Positions 21,854-33,676 of a DNA stretch of 64,000 nt are shown one piece after another; position 1 is the stretch's first letter; each line of letters starts with the position of its first letter. Under the pieces are notes generated by a model that saw only the letters and a program-made list of their open reading frames with translations, had not been told where the DNA came from and did no database searches. The position numbers were made by a program, and so were the translations under genes. The stretch is from Alopecurus myosuroides (taxonomy: Eukaryota > Streptophyta > Magnoliopsida > Poales > Poaceae): contig CM054060.1 of the NCBI GenBank assembly GCA_028641055.1, forward strand, positions 241,704,833 through 241,768,832, written 5' to 3'.

Positions 21854-23482
21854 AAGTACCGGTATAACTCTCAGGCTCCATCGGTGTTGATGGTTCGCCA
21901 GCTGGTGAACCTCGAGCCGGAGGAGGACCCGGCCTCCCAGTTGTTGGCTGCCATGGAGAGCCGGGGGAGAGGGCGAAGGCGAGAGAATTTGGATGGCGAG
22001 GGGGATATGGCGAGAGGGAGAGGAGGTTTTGCACGGCGAGGTAAAGGTTGTGCCATTTACCCTTGACTGAAGGGCAGTGACGGCGTAAATGCTATGCTTG
22101 GGGAAGCCGCAACGCCGACAACGTGTCATCGGAAACGTCGTGTCACCGGTGTTATTGCGAGGTGTTCTGCAGGTCGGTGTCCCACTGCATTGGAAACCGA
22201 CGAGCGCCATTAAACACGGACCGGCCTCGTGCATGGCGTCTTTACTCACACCCCGCCCCGCCTTCCCTTTATGACGAGCTAGCCCCTCTTGTCGGGTTGG
22301 CTGAATGGACATTGTCCGACACCCCCAGGCTGACCCCAAGTTTGGTGAGTGGGCTAGGGGTGCCAGACATAAATTTGATGGGTGGACCGTTTGGGGAATG
22401 CCGCCGTGGGCGGGTTTTTGTCCGGATCCCCAATGGGCCAATAGGGGTCGTTTGGGGGTGCCGATGCTCTTAGTTATCCATCCCGGACACAACCTCACCC
22501 ACGATGTTGCTATGCCACGGCTTTGATACTTTTATATGCAGAATTGAACCTAACTTCATGCCCAAAAGATTTCACATACGCCTCCGAGAAACCTTCATTT
22601 CTAGGTGTGGGGTGCCAGACATAAATTTGATGGGTGGACCGTTTGGGGAATGCCGCCGTGGGCGGGTTTTTGTCCGGATCCCCAATGGGCCAATAGGGGT
22701 CGTTTGGGGGTGCCGATGCTCTTAGTTATCCATCCCGGACACAACCTCACCCACGATGTTGCTATGCCACGGCTTTGATACTTTTATATGCAGAATTGAA
22801 CCTAACTTCATGCCCAAAAGATTTCACATACGCCTCCGAGAAACCTTCATTTCTAGGTGTATGGTTAAATCTTGTTGTCTTATTATCCAAATATTTGGAT
22901 CAAAATGTGAACATTAACCGACAACATATCTCTCAACAATAGAAGATTCTAGCCATGCCCTATTCCTCGGATAGCGTTTCATAGTATACAACCGCCTTTC
23001 AATTGGGATGGTAGAAAAGTGACACATGTACATTCCGCTAGCCCAATTGGCGGGAAGCCACTTTGTGCCAATACAGTTGGTGGAAGGTGGTTCGGAGCGT
23101 GCCAACTCCACTAGCACGGAGTGTCTTCCTGCGAGATGATTTGGCGTTAAGTGGCTTTCCGCCTTTTGAGTTGGCGGAAAGTCGATGTCGTTTTTTGTCT
23201 TCCCGCTAGGTTAGTTTTGACAGGTAAATTCTGAGGGGGTCATTTATTACATGCTATTTGGCAGCGGTTATATTTGTAAAAATATCTATCCGCCTATGAT
23301 GACCATCTCGAAGGAAACGATGGTGCTCAGGCAAAAAAATTATAAATGGTGAGACCCTGAGGCGCCCTCTCATCCATCTGAGATTTTAGGCCGTCCGATC
23401 TGAGACTCTACGCGGATCCTAACCGCCCGTCAGGCGCCCTGGTCGAGTCGGCTTGAACATGGATCTTTACTATTAAAGTGGA
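21854..23482. other. Unclassified DNA-transposon-like region
   Basis: A GC-rich stretch (21870-22480) is followed by phrases such as GGGGTGCCGATGCTCTTAG that look like the terminus of a MITE or Mutator-like element. The 252-bp tandem duplication lies here. From 22861 to 23482 no feature is recognised, apart from an AGGCGCCCT motif repeated near 23362 and 23441. Short frames do not look like genes. Confidence 0.4.
22357..22860 (+). repeat. Perfect tandem duplication of 252 bp
   Basis: Units 22357-22608 and 22609-22860 look identical base for base. Each begins GGGGTGCCAGACATAAAT and ends TTCTAGGTGT. Identity implies a recent duplication or an assembly duplication. Confidence 0.95.
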
Positions 23483-24315
23483 CTAGTTAACTGCCCGTGC
23501 GTTGCAACGGGGGCAAAAATATTCCAATGCTGCAACACAAATCGTGTCAAACATATATAGATTTAAGATCCTTGTGCACATAAAGTGTCATTGTCATCTT
23601 TTTTATTGTTAAATAATTTTTCTTGTTCCTCTCCGGTCACTATTTTCACCTGTCGAATCCATCCTCGCCACCGCCATCAGCCCATCGAGCACTGGTTAGA
23701 AATTGTTAGTTAAATGGAGGTCACAACTATTTAACAATGAACAGAAAATATATAAATAACACTAATCTTGTACATACATATAGCTTCTTCCAAGTCCCAG
23801 ATCTTGATGGAGCCGTTTGATGAGCAAAGCAAGCAGAAGCAACTCTGCTCAAACTCTACAGCCTCAACCAAGCTTGTGTGTCATGACATGCTCTTTGTGC
23901 AAACTATAGACACCCATTAGAAAAATCAACGAGAGTCAAATTATAAAATAACGAGAACTATAATATCACTCTCCTAATGTCCTGTTGGCAGAATCCAGGA
24001 GGGGATCAAGTCTGCTTGCCAATTGCCCATCTATTCAATCATTCGTCGCTGCAACTTGTAATGAACACACGGGCTATGCTTCGGTGTCTCCGCCTTTGCA
24101 AAACATAAAAGGGCAGTATTGTCATTTATTACAATGAATTAATGTTAATTAGTTGTTAATCAAGCAAAAGTGCCCGTGCGTTGCTACGGGTTGAATTTGA
24201 ATACACATCTATCCGACCACTTCGCACAACCCAGCGATGGCGAGCAACGCTCGTTTCTCCCACAACGGCTATTGCCTTCACGGTCTTGTCCCCTGACAAC
24301 TATCCATCGGCGATT

Positions 24316-24550
24316 GTAACCGATGTGGCCACTACCAACCACCAGTAGTACCTTCACAACTACAATCTATGCATGTAGCCAACTTGGCCACTACCGACCA
24401 GTGGAGGCTCGTCCACTCCTAGTGCGATGACCGTAACCGATGTGGCCACTGTCGACCAGCAGCGACTCCTTCACGACTGTAATCACTTCACATAACCAAT
24501 ATGGCCACTAAGGACCGGCGGAAGCTCCGGCTCCTTCATGTCCGCGGTTG
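24316..24550 (+). repeat. Minisatellite, about 59-bp period, four units
   Basis: Diverged units start at 24316, 24375, 24433 and 24492. Each contains a version of GTAACCGATGTGGCCACTA followed by GACCAG. The array lies inside the Helitron-like segment. Confidence 0.75.
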
Positions 24551-25717
24551 TAAATGACTTAGCCCGTGCATTGCCACGGAACTATAATTTCTTTTGGTTG
24601 CTCTAGAACTACATTTTTTTTAAAACTTTTGAGGTACCACTTGAAATATGTCAACAAAAGTTCAAGTACAATTTCCCGTCAGTTTATGTTGGGTCGCTTA
24701 GTCCAAATACAATACGATTAGGGTATTCTTAAAAGTAAATAATGACCCATTTACTTATTTTCGCAAGTAGCTTTTTTATATATAGTTCTTAAAGACTGTA
24801 CATAACTATTTTCATAACACCACCGTGGTCAAATGGTTGGTACTCCCTCCGGACTTATCTTCGGAATTGGTGATGCATCATAGGTGAGAATTTAGTACAA
24901 AACCATTGCTTTGTTTTCATCGTTTTGTACTTTATACCCTTTTTTTTTGGCTGCTTGTCTTCTCTTGGCACAACTAAAGTACAACGATGGTGGAAATCAA
25001 TAGCTAGAAGAGTGGTCATGAGGTAGTAGTAGGGCCAGATTCTAGGCCAGCTCCATTTTTTAGATTGCTGGGGTGAGTGTTTGGCCTCGTTGGTACTGCT
25101 ACTGCAACATAGACAAAAACTGAACCGAACGACAGCTGGTCTGCACAAAATAGGCTCTTCCCGTGCTATATAGAGCTGGTAGCGACAATGCCAGTTTCTC
25201 TTCAGTCTTCACCAACGTCGAGTTGAGCTCCAATTCACTCCAGGATGACAACAAATGCAGCCGCGCCTGCATCACTTAGCCCGCAGATTTAGATGCATCA
25301 GCCTCTATGGGAAACCTGTGAGTAGGGAGAAGGAGGACGGGAGAGAGGGCGGCATCGCTTAGCCTGATGATTCGGAAGCATCTACCTCGATGGGAAACCT
25401 GCAAAAGTAGGGAGAAGGTGGACGGGAGAGAGGGCGACGACTCTTACCTCATCCAATCGGGGGTGGGGTGGATGGCCGCTGCAACGGCGGCCGGCAGCCG
25501 CGATCTCCCCAGCTGACGAAGAAGTGAGGAGCACGGAATGTGCAGGAGTAGCGGTGCCAACGCCGGTCGGTGGAGGTATTAGCGGACGATAGACATGGTG
25601 GTGACGGTCGGCGGTGGCAGAGTTACCACCGCACCACGTGTGCGGCACCTGGAAGAGAGGGGAATTGAGATCGAGGCGTTGTGGCCGCATTGCCAGCATA
25701 TCACGGTGCGGTATGCT

Positions 25718-25948
25718 CACGGTGATCTCCGTGACGACTGGGCATTCCTCCTGCGTCAGGTCGCCGAGATTTGGGCAGACAACGACCAGCTGCTGTAGGG
25801 GCTCGGTCGACGTCATGATCCGCTTCAGACAGAGAGTCTCCAGCGACGCTGCGACAAGGACATACGCCACACGGCAGGCCGCGAGCGGACATTTTGTGAG
25901 GCACATGCGGCGCAGTGTGTTGCACCGGAACAACTGGAGCGGCGTCTT
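25718..25948 (-). pseudogene. F-box/LRR-type gene fragment
   Basis: The minus-strand frame (25382-26125) contains a leucine-rich stretch with the spacing of plant F-box/LRR/FBD proteins: LRRMCLTKCPL, then SLETLCLKRI, then LQQLVVVCPNLGDLTQEECP. The flanks do not continue as such a protein, and other frames carry related-looking pieces, which suggests frameshifts. No F-box itself is found. Position inside the Helitron-like segment suggests capture of a host gene fragment. Such proteins normally act as substrate receptors of SCF ubiquitin ligases; this fragment is not functional. Confidence 0.5.
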
Positions 25949-27216
25949 GGTGTAGCTGCCCCTGACGTCGGCGCCGAAGTCCGTTGAGGCTTCCCAGCCT
26001 GCCCTCGGCACTCTGTCCCTGGAGCAACGGCACCAGCGACGGCACAGACAAAACATCGACGGTATACGCGAACCACGCCCTGCCCAGTGCCGCTGCCTAG
26101 ATGTGACAGGAGCCTGTCGCCGCACTGCGCCTCGACAGCCAGCACCGTCACGCGGCTCTCAGCTCCATCGCCGGCCACCCCCTACGTGTGGCCCGTGCTC
26201 GCTCTTTCCCCGCTGGAGCAACGGCAACATGTACCTTTCACCTGAGAAGAGCGGCCAGGAATTGTGATGCCCATGGCTGTCTAATAGAGAATCTTACAGA
26301 GGTTGAACGGGCACGACAGGTTCCACGGGTGTGGAGGCATCGGATTGGGAGCCCGAGCGCGGGGCTGCTGGATGGACGGAGCTGCAGCCGAGTGCTGTTG
26401 ACGATTTGGATTTGATTTTGGATTGTTTTTTCCATGTGAGTGTTCATCGTACAACAGTTCCGACCAAGACGAGCCTCCTCCCGTTGATGCGCTCCGCTGC
26501 GGGTCCGTTGCCTCCAATTGATATGCTCCGGCGCGGGTCCGCTGAACACGAGCCATCCGCTGAACGCCACCACGTCCTAGATCGAGGGCCCCCACCTTGG
26601 GCATGTTGGTGGTGGTGTTGTCGGCTTGTCCTCCTAGGCCCGGTTGACCTCGGCGAATCGACGCAGTGCCAGGCACGAAGGAAGAGAGATTGAGTAGACG
26701 GGTTTGTCTGATTGTGCTCTACATGGCAATCTTTGTGTAATTTTCACCCACGAACCGGTATAGTGGCAATTTAATGTAATATGGGATTTGGTGGGAGGGT
26801 AAATTGGTAAATTTGTGTTGGACGAAAATTTCGCAAAAAACCTTAATGTCTTTATTAGTAGGTAATACAGATAAAGATAAAGATATTAGACTTTGCCGGT
26901 GTTGCGAAGCCCACACACAATCCGTATGTATACTAACTAGAAATCTATCTTAGAACTGTCCGATAAAAAAAAAAGTGATAACCATGTAGCTCTACTACAG
27001 GCAAGCCTCACACACATAATACTATTTTCTTACCATAGGAAAATGATGCCAACACAAGTCTCAATTAGTCGGTAATGACTATTTAATATTTTTCAATCAC
27101 CATCATACCCTTATTTATGAAGGGGTATGGAGCGATCTTAGCCGTTAATGTATTTAAGTTTTGTTAGGAGGAGACACCGAAGCGGAAGCCTGAACACATA
27201 GCTTAACTTCCTGTCT

Positions 27217-27399
27217 ATGGCAAGGACCTCATTGCAGCGTTTATACACTTCCATAAAAAATCTTGAGGACAGGTTCATGCGTAAGGCAAGAAAATTTGAA
27301 AAAGGAAATCCAGAAACTTATTCAGTTCACCTAATTCCATCTAAAGTTGCATGGAACAAACAACAGTTAATGATCAAGATGGACGAAAAACAACGATAA
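27217..27399 (+). CDS. 60-codon ORF of unknown function (copy A)
   Basis: ATG-started frame, basic and lysine-rich (segment FMRKARKFEKGNPETY). The copy at 44864 differs by two residues (Ile to Lys, Lys to Glu). I do not recognise it. It could be an exon of a larger gene whose remainder is lost, since the retroposon at 27486 follows closely. Two-copy conservation alone does not prove function, because the duplication is young. Confidence 0.35.
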   Translation: MARTSLQRLYTSIKNLEDRFMRKARKFEKGNPETYSVHLIPSKVAWNKQQLMIKMDEKQR

Positions 27400-27485
27400 T
27401 GTATATTCATCGAAGGTAAATAATGAAAAATAAATTTGTATAGTGGTTACTATTGGATTCAAATGGTGGTTAATATTGGTAATCT

Positions 27486-29159
27486 TTTTTTTTTTTGATG
27501 TCCCGGCTTTGCATCAAATTGATGGACACAGCCGGTTTTTCAGTAATATAAGAATCAAAGAAGTACAAAGTAAACAATCCTGAGGCCGCATGCCTCGCAA
27601 CAACCCCCCCCCCCCCCCAAGACTATCTATGAACTCATGTCAAAAGATAACAGCAAAGATACACACACAACTTCTAGACGAACCCTTCGAGAAGGAAAAG
27701 CCACACGTGCGCCGATGATGGCGTGCACACCATCACCTTCAGCAAGGTAACGACGCAAGCGCGTGTCAACTTCGCCCGAGATGTTTCCACCGAAGTGTGT
27801 AAACTCGATACCAAATCTTCTACCATCATCACCTCTCCCGCCAACGAATAGCCAGATACCACTGGAGGAGAAACTAGAGGCCGATGACGTCCCCGCTCAG
27901 CCTCTAGCCGTTGTCACACCACCTTCTATCGAACAACTGCAGGCATGACTTGACACCGCGGAGAAAAGTCGTGCGTAGCACCTGCCAGGATCAGGCATTT
28001 GCCACCGCCGGCCAGACATGACTTGACAACTCCTCTGAAGTCGTCGTGCGTAGCACCTACTACGTCGAATAGAACCCTGTCTCGAAATGGAGGGGGCGTC
28101 CCATACCGCCGCCAGCCTCAGAACTCTGCAACCACAGAAGAGAACGTCCCATACCGCCATCGGCTGTGACTTACGAAGCCAGAGACCATCACCATCTCAA
28201 AGATCGGCCATCGCATCATCCACATGACCACGAAGACCACCACCGTCGAAGAAGCCGGGCCGCCGTCCCATCTCCAAACTCCTGCGTTGTCGATGACACC
28301 GCAGCGAGCAAATTGCAGCCAGCGCGCCACCTCTAGACCAGATGCAAGCAACCACGCTGCCACGCAGCATCAGCTGCCGACAGCGACCTCCTCCCGCTGC
28401 AAGCCGTTGCAGATCCTGATCCATAGGTCCGATGACCTGGAGAGTCGAGGCTGCCACGACATCGGCTCCGCCGCCGCTGGTCCCTCCATCCGGTGAAGAC
28501 TCCAAAGCGATGCCCGCAAGAGGGAGTACGACACCGGGACGCCGCCATCGCTCGACCCCGATGGGATCTGAGGTTTCCCCTGGAGATGCATCCGGAGGTC
28601 CGCCGAACGCAGCCCACTCCGGGAGCACGAGCTGCGTCGCCGGGACCCGCCCGCGTCAGCCAGAGCCGGGCCCATCTGGCCCAGCTCCGATCCCGCTGCG
28701 TGAAGGACAAGAAAGGAGGCCATCCGCCACCGACCGTGGCACCGCGCGGCCAGCCCCCGTCGGAGGGCCAGCAGATGGCGCCATCAAGGCCACCAGGCAG
28801 CACCGGTAGCCACCGTAGACGCGGGCGACCCCGGCGCCTCGCTGCGCACAACCACGCGCACTGGCGCCCGTCCCAAGGAGCACGCCGGAGCCGCCCCCGT
28901 ACGCCACGAACGCACCTTGACCCGCCATGGCCGCCGCCGCGGATGGACCCCCTTGACCCAGCCGAGCACGCAGAAGAACGGAACCGCCCCGCCGCCACCA
29001 TCACCGGGGCGCGGCCGGCTTTGACGCCGTCCCCTCCGGCAGCGACGACACAGAGGAGCGGCGGGGGGCGCCTGCTGTGGCGGCGGACGCGCGGTCCCCG
29101 AGCCACCGGGAGGTGGCGGCGCGAGGGAGGTTTAGGGGTAGGGTTCAAAATTTGTTGCC
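27486..29159 (-). mobile_element. LINE-type non-autonomous retroposon (copy A)
   Basis: Flanked by a 14-bp target duplication AATATTGGTAATCT (27472-27485 and 29160-29173). A poly-T run at the left is the poly-A tail of a minus-strand insertion. Just before the tail the minus strand reads GGCTGTGTCCATCAATTTG...GCCGGG, like the 3' end of grass LINE-related retroposons. The body is GC-rich (28200-29150), starting on the minus strand with CCCTACCCCTAAACCTCCC. No reverse transcriptase is encoded. Open frames in the GC-rich part exist on both strands and look compositional. Confidence 0.85.
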
Positions 29160-29173
29160 AATATTGGTAATCT

Positions 29174-30102
29174 AACCAATGAATAAAATTAAGATCCAGT
29201 ATGGCTTTCTCAATCGCTTTGATGACCTACGAGTGCATGAAGAAAAAGGACAAAAAAAATTCTTATAAAGTTACTTGTCTGCTCTAGTTTTCAAAGGATA
29301 TCCATGAAAAAGAGTTGTGCAAGGACGAAAACATTTGGCTGAGGAAATAGTAGATGACTGGATTTTTCAAGATAAGTGTTTTTTTTGGTTTGTTTCCTCA
29401 ACATTGTTTCAAGTAGGTTTCAAAAAGGAAGGAAACAGTGTGAAACTACAACACTGATTATTAGGAAGTGGGGTCTAGCATCCCCTGTACCTTGACCAAT
29501 CTTCACGACATTAACGGCCAAGATATCAACCTCTCTAGGAACTGAGCATGGAGATCCGGTAACATCGATTACTGGTCGTTCACAAGCAGTGCTGATGGTA
29601 TAATGCCCAGAACTCCATGGACACACTCAAGCACACAAACAAATCTCCGCAAGTTCCCAATAAGTTCAGTACTTCGTGGGTTTCAGCATAAAGCAACAGT
29701 TATATTTTGATATATTAATGTGCAAAGCACAGTATAATCAGATATTATAAAATGTATTCAACCAAATACTTCTTTTATGTTTCCACACACTGAATTTTAG
29801 TGCAACCAATAAACATCTGCTACTTTATAGTACTTTGAAATAATACTCTGTATTAGATAATAGGAACTAATTAAGCATGGCACCATACAAGGATAGTAAT
29901 AGTTCGGAATCTCTAATATTAGTCCAACGATTGCAAGTGGAGTACCTGTTTATCTTAAAGTATTACTCAAGGTAATTCTTAAGTAGATCCAGCGTCCTCC
30001 TATGTTATCCAGAGCTTCGGCACTACATCGTAATGGCTCATCTGATTCCGGAAGCATTTGAAGGCTGCTGCTATACAGCTGTAGGCATATCGGCCTTGCG
30101 TA
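29174..30102. other. Low-feature stretch with a short minus-strand frame (copy A)
   Basis: Mostly AT-rich. A minus-strand frame at 29420-29626 (68 codons; contains VPREVDILAVNVVKIGQG) has a counterpart at 47063-47269. It has protein-like composition but no recognised family, and may be a captured exon. Nothing else is seen. Confidence 0.3.
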
Positions 30103-30786
30103 GGGCGTCTCCAATGGTTACGTTTTACGGTGGCCATAAGGTGGGTCCAACCCTATTTACTATAGCAATGTGAAATCCCTGCAATGTTTAAGAATATAGA
30201 AGGACTTTAAGCTAGGACCCACACGGTATTATTTTGGTTGCATGCAAACTGCTGACCTCCCCTTGCATGCAAACTGCTGTGTCAGAAAGTAGTTTTCTAT
30301 TGCTTGTGGCCGGACCATAAGGGCGTCTCCAATGTGAAAATAAGACTGGGGTCTTAAGCCATTGTGGTCGACCATAGCTGAAAATATACATTGTGGCCAC
30401 AGGTCTTAAGCTAAAAAATCTTATGGTCGCCCTTACCGTTATGGTCCGGCCATGAGCAATAGAAAACTACTTTCTGACACAGCAGTTTGCATGCAAGGGG
30501 AGGTCCATCGAGATGAGCAGTTTGCATGCAAGCAAAATAATACCGTGTGGATCCCAGCTTAAAGCCCTTCTATATTCTTAAACATTGGATGGATTTCACA
30601 TTGCTATAGCAAATAGGGTTGGACCCACCTTATGGCCTCCGTAAAACGTAACCATTGGAGACGCCCTGACGGTAAGGGCGACCACAAGATTTTCTGGCTT
30701 AAGACCTGTGGCCACAACGTATATTTTCAGCTATGGCCGTCCACAATGGCTTAAGACCCAGTCTTATTTTCACATTGGAGACGCCC
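30103..30786. mobile_element. Tourist-like MITE interrupted by a member of its own family (copy A)
   Basis: Termini are GGGCGTCTCCAATGG and CATTGGAGACGCCC. The outer element consists of 30103-30320 plus 30670-30786. Joined, these are the reverse complement of the inner element at 30321-30666. The outer duplication is probably a TTA-type site (GTA/TTA). Confidence 0.85.
30321..30666. mobile_element. Inner Tourist-like MITE, opposite orientation (copy A)
   Basis: 346 bp with terminal repeats GGGCGTCTCCAATG/CATTGGAGACGCCC. Flanks are TAA (30318-30320) and TGA (30667-30669). Copy B preserves TAA on both sides, which gives the PIF/Harbinger-type 3-bp duplication. Confidence 0.88.
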
Positions 30787-30834
30787 TTATTATGATTTCT
30801 TGCATGTGGCTTGATTTGATTCTGCTCCTCAGGA

Positions 30835-31299
30835 TCACTCCAGGTCGGATCTCTGAGCCAGCGTAACCATCGCATGGTGGCACAGTCGGTCCCAAAATTT
30901 CATGTACAAGGCGGTGGCTAAGGAGGTCTTCCCCAACTCCTCTGCACCGACGATATATTGTCGAGATCCCCCATGTGTTCCTCCACTCCCACATGGTCCT
31001 TCGTCATGGAAACAAGCCGGCGGTTCTTTCCTGGCTGTCAGGTTGTGTGCAGCCTGAAATATAGTAGTTGTACAAGTCGCGCCGCTAGCTAATCTGCTGT
31101 GCCCGCAGCTTGAGGATAGGGATTTCGGTGGAAACTTGGCGGTGAGACCACCATCTGAGCTCCGTGGGCTACAGTCGCCGGACTCAAGGGAGGACGATGA
31201 TGGGGTACCAAGAGATCGACACTTGCCATGTCGATGGAGCTGATCGGCGGTTGCTGCCTGACCATGGTGGATAGGGGAGGCAACAGGGATGGAGGACAC
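30835..31299 (-). pseudogene. NLR (NB-ARC) fragment (copy A)
   Basis: The last 48 codons read QYIVGAEELGKTSLATALYM and continue with a stretch ending MVTLAQRSDLE. This matches the P-loop region of plant NB-ARC proteins (G..GLGKT.LA..LY followed by W.VS...D). The usual GGLGKT is EELGKT. Upstream sequence is Ser/Gly-rich and not NLR-like, and no Walker B, GLPL or MHD motif follows. NLRs are intracellular immune receptors; only this scrap of the nucleotide-binding domain remains. Confidence 0.6.
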
Positions 31300-31754
31300 G
31301 ACGCGTCAAATGTGGTGGCGGCGAGGTGGGGGATCAGAGTTGGCTGGTGCATCGACATCGCTGGGAGGAATCCATCCACGTGGAGATTTTTCTTTTTGAG
31401 CTGTGTGGGAAGAACGTATTCGCGTGCGTGGTGTGGGGACGTGGTATGGGGGAGGCGGCACAACGAGCGGTAGGGAAGCAGAGTCCGCCGGAGCTGCGGG
31501 CGGTTGTGCAGCGTACATATGAGAGGAGGGAGAGTAGGTATGGTTTGACCAGATCGTGCTATCCTGAGTTCCAGGATGCGGTTTTCCTTCGTGAAGGGAA
31601 CCAATGACGCGGGCGCGGACGCGGACGGAAGCTTGGTCTTCTTCCGGTTCATTTTAGCGGGGTATTCTTTCCTTTTAGCGGGGTATTCTTTCCTTGAAGG
31701 GCGTATGACGTAACGCAATCACGGACGCCACCGACCCAACTTTAATAGATAAGA

Positions 31755-33300
31755 CTAGTAAGGTGCCCGTGCGTTGCAACGGGTTACATATAAGAAATAA
31801 TAAACAAAATGGGAATCTAAGAATTGGAACTTGGTTCATACACACAATTATTTACGTAATAAATTGAAAACGTATTTTTTCTACCGATTCGACGGCAAAG
31901 ACTACAAATAATATTTTCTTCCATAGTAAGTGACACAACTATGATATGAGGTACAAATTTTTACACAATACTTTTAGTAAATGTAGGAACTGGAATCCGA
32001 AATATATATCCTACATCACTTTGAGAAGCTAATTGGCACACGATTTTTTTTTTGTGGGACTCAAAGCATAAACTGAATATGTATCTTTTATCTTGGTTTG
32101 CACATATATAGGTGAGGACATTTTCCATCAATTTTTGAACTCATACACCAACAGGAACAAAAAAAAATGCTAACGACATGCAGAATATGGCATCATCTGG
32201 ACAAACATATAGAATGTAGACGTGGTTCAACGTAGTTGATGATAAACTATCAGAAAGTATTATCAACTAAAACCGCAAACTGACATAGGTATACTGAAAG
32301 TATTATAAAGTAAAACCACAAACTGATCAAGGTATGTTTATATTAACGCTCACTCACCTCTGGTATGTTGCGGTTGTGTCGGTACTCTGGTTGCACTTGT
32401 ATCTCCTCTGCATCATTGTTTTCCTGGTCTTGCATTTAAAGAACAAAAAAGGACATAATCAAATTAGGATCATATCATCAACTTTGAATTGTACAAGAAC
32501 AAATGCAAACTAACTTGCTTTTGAATATTTTTATGCTTTGCCCAAAAACAAATTATATTTCTAACTGCTGCATTCCTAGCTAGCAGTACACATTGTTCCA
32601 GCTGGGATGTGTCACGGAATAAATTCCATGCACATCCAATTGATGCTCCTTTGGAGTCTCTAATCTCCTTAAAGTACTATTCAATTCGCTATTGAAGAAT
32701 CTCTATTTCAGGACTGAGCAGAAATGCAGAATATACATGTAATGTCAGACACTTACATCTTTTACTAATGTCTGCTTTTTTGGGTGGCCATCCACAAAAA
32801 ACATAACGTACTTAGTTTTTTCTTCAAAACACGTGTGATTGATTTGGTGGAGGTCTGAACAAGTTCGAAGCTGGACCTGTAAAAGTATGAAGTGGAATAA
32901 ACCTAGCTTCTTTAATATTGTTGTAAATTCCCTCAAGGAATATACAGTAGATCATTAGTCCACGATTAACTGTAACCTAGTATGAGGAGATCCTTACGCA
33001 AGCCAGGCGTGAGCACCACGATATGCGCGGCCATCTTCACTATATATGCCAAACGGAGTGAAAACCATCTCGATCGCATCATATGTCGATCTGCTTGGTC
33101 ACCTCTCCTGATTATTAGAACGGGGCCGTGTGGGCACGTCAACATTCACATCTCCTCTTGCACCGCCAGCATGATGATCGGTAGCATGAACACCAGACTA
33201 CTCGGATCAGGTGAACGGGTGGCCGATCTGGCATGCGCGCGGCGGAGACGCGGGGAACCTTCCGGCCGGTGTGGATCGGCTCGTTCTAGGTGATTCCCTT
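31755..33300 (-). mobile_element. Helitron 3' end and adjoining body (copy A, 5' end not found)
   Basis: The minus strand shows hairpin CCCGTTGCAACGCACGGG, spacer CACCTTA and terminal CTAG (31755-31758) followed by T. The body extends to the right, and its right limit is an estimate. It carries exon-like pieces (32757-32876, and an open stretch around 32510-32660). No Rep/helicase is seen. The adjacent base run on the other side (TCTTATCTATTAAAG, minus strand) looks like the 5' end of another Helitron. Confidence 0.55.
32757..32876 (-). pseudogene. Captured exon-like segment
   Basis: A 40-codon open segment on the minus strand is bounded by an acceptor (TTTTACAG) and a canonical donor (GTAAGT). 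The product includes HTCFEEKTKYVMFFVDGHPK. A further open stretch lies downstream (32510-32660, with LARNAAVRNIICFWAKHKN). Both exist in copy B near 50213-50332. I do not recognise the parent gene. Intron-exon structure inside a Helitron is typical of captured host DNA. Confidence 0.4.
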
Positions 33301-33552
33301 TTGTGATCTCCCACACGTACAATGCCCATGGACGTCAAGGATTGGAAGAGATTAGGACACAAAGATAAAGATAAGGACGTAGACCTTGGTGGCGGCAGCA
33401 CATGCTTACTCGATGGGAACGATTGGGATGGCCGACCGGCTCAGCTGGACGGGCGCAATGATCGCAGCAGATTGGTCGCGGCGGGCGAGTTCCGTGAGCC
33501 TCCGGCCAGGCGACGGTCTGCCCTCAGGAGTGCGGCGGATGGTACACACCTA

Positions 33553-33676
33553 CTCCCTCCGTTCAACAATAGATAACTTCCACTTATCTAGATATGGATG
33601 TATCTAGATATGTTTTAGTGTCTAGATACATCCACATGTAGAAAAATGCATGTCATCTATTGTTGAACGGAGGGAG
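33553..33676. mobile_element. Stowaway MITE with a known empty site
   Basis: 124 bp with termini CTCCCTCCGTTCAACAATAG and its complement, flanked by TA (33551-33552 and 33677-33678). Copy B has the empty site at 60677-60680 (CCTACGGGCGAGG). Confidence 0.97.

Larger units (their letters stand above)
23483..26885 (-). mobile_element. Helitron-like segment with captured sequence
   Basis: On the minus strand the left edge is a Helitron 3' terminus: hairpin CCGTTGCAACGCACGG, eight bases, then CTAG followed by T. The right edge near 26885 reads TCTTTATCTTTATCTG after an A, like a Helitron 5' end. Two further degraded copies of the 3' hairpin lie at about 24166 and 24551, so nested or tandem Helitron remains are likely. 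No Rep/helicase frame is present, so the element is non-autonomous. It carries an F-box/LRR-like fragment. Confidence 0.55.

Noticed and set aside
23340..23460. Repeated AGGCGCCCT motif as a possible terminal inverted repeat
   Set aside because: The two copies are direct, not inverted, only about 80 bp apart, and have no target duplication.
27600..27620. Poly-C run, also 36633-36648
   Set aside because: Homopolymers of this kind are slippage-prone and may be miscounted. No structure or gene depends on them.
28200..29150. Long overlapping open frames on both strands (Arg/Ala/Gly-rich)
   Set aside because: They lie in a GC-rich retroposon body, occur in several frames at once and show no conserved domain. 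The same holds for 46100-46820 and 54150-54550.
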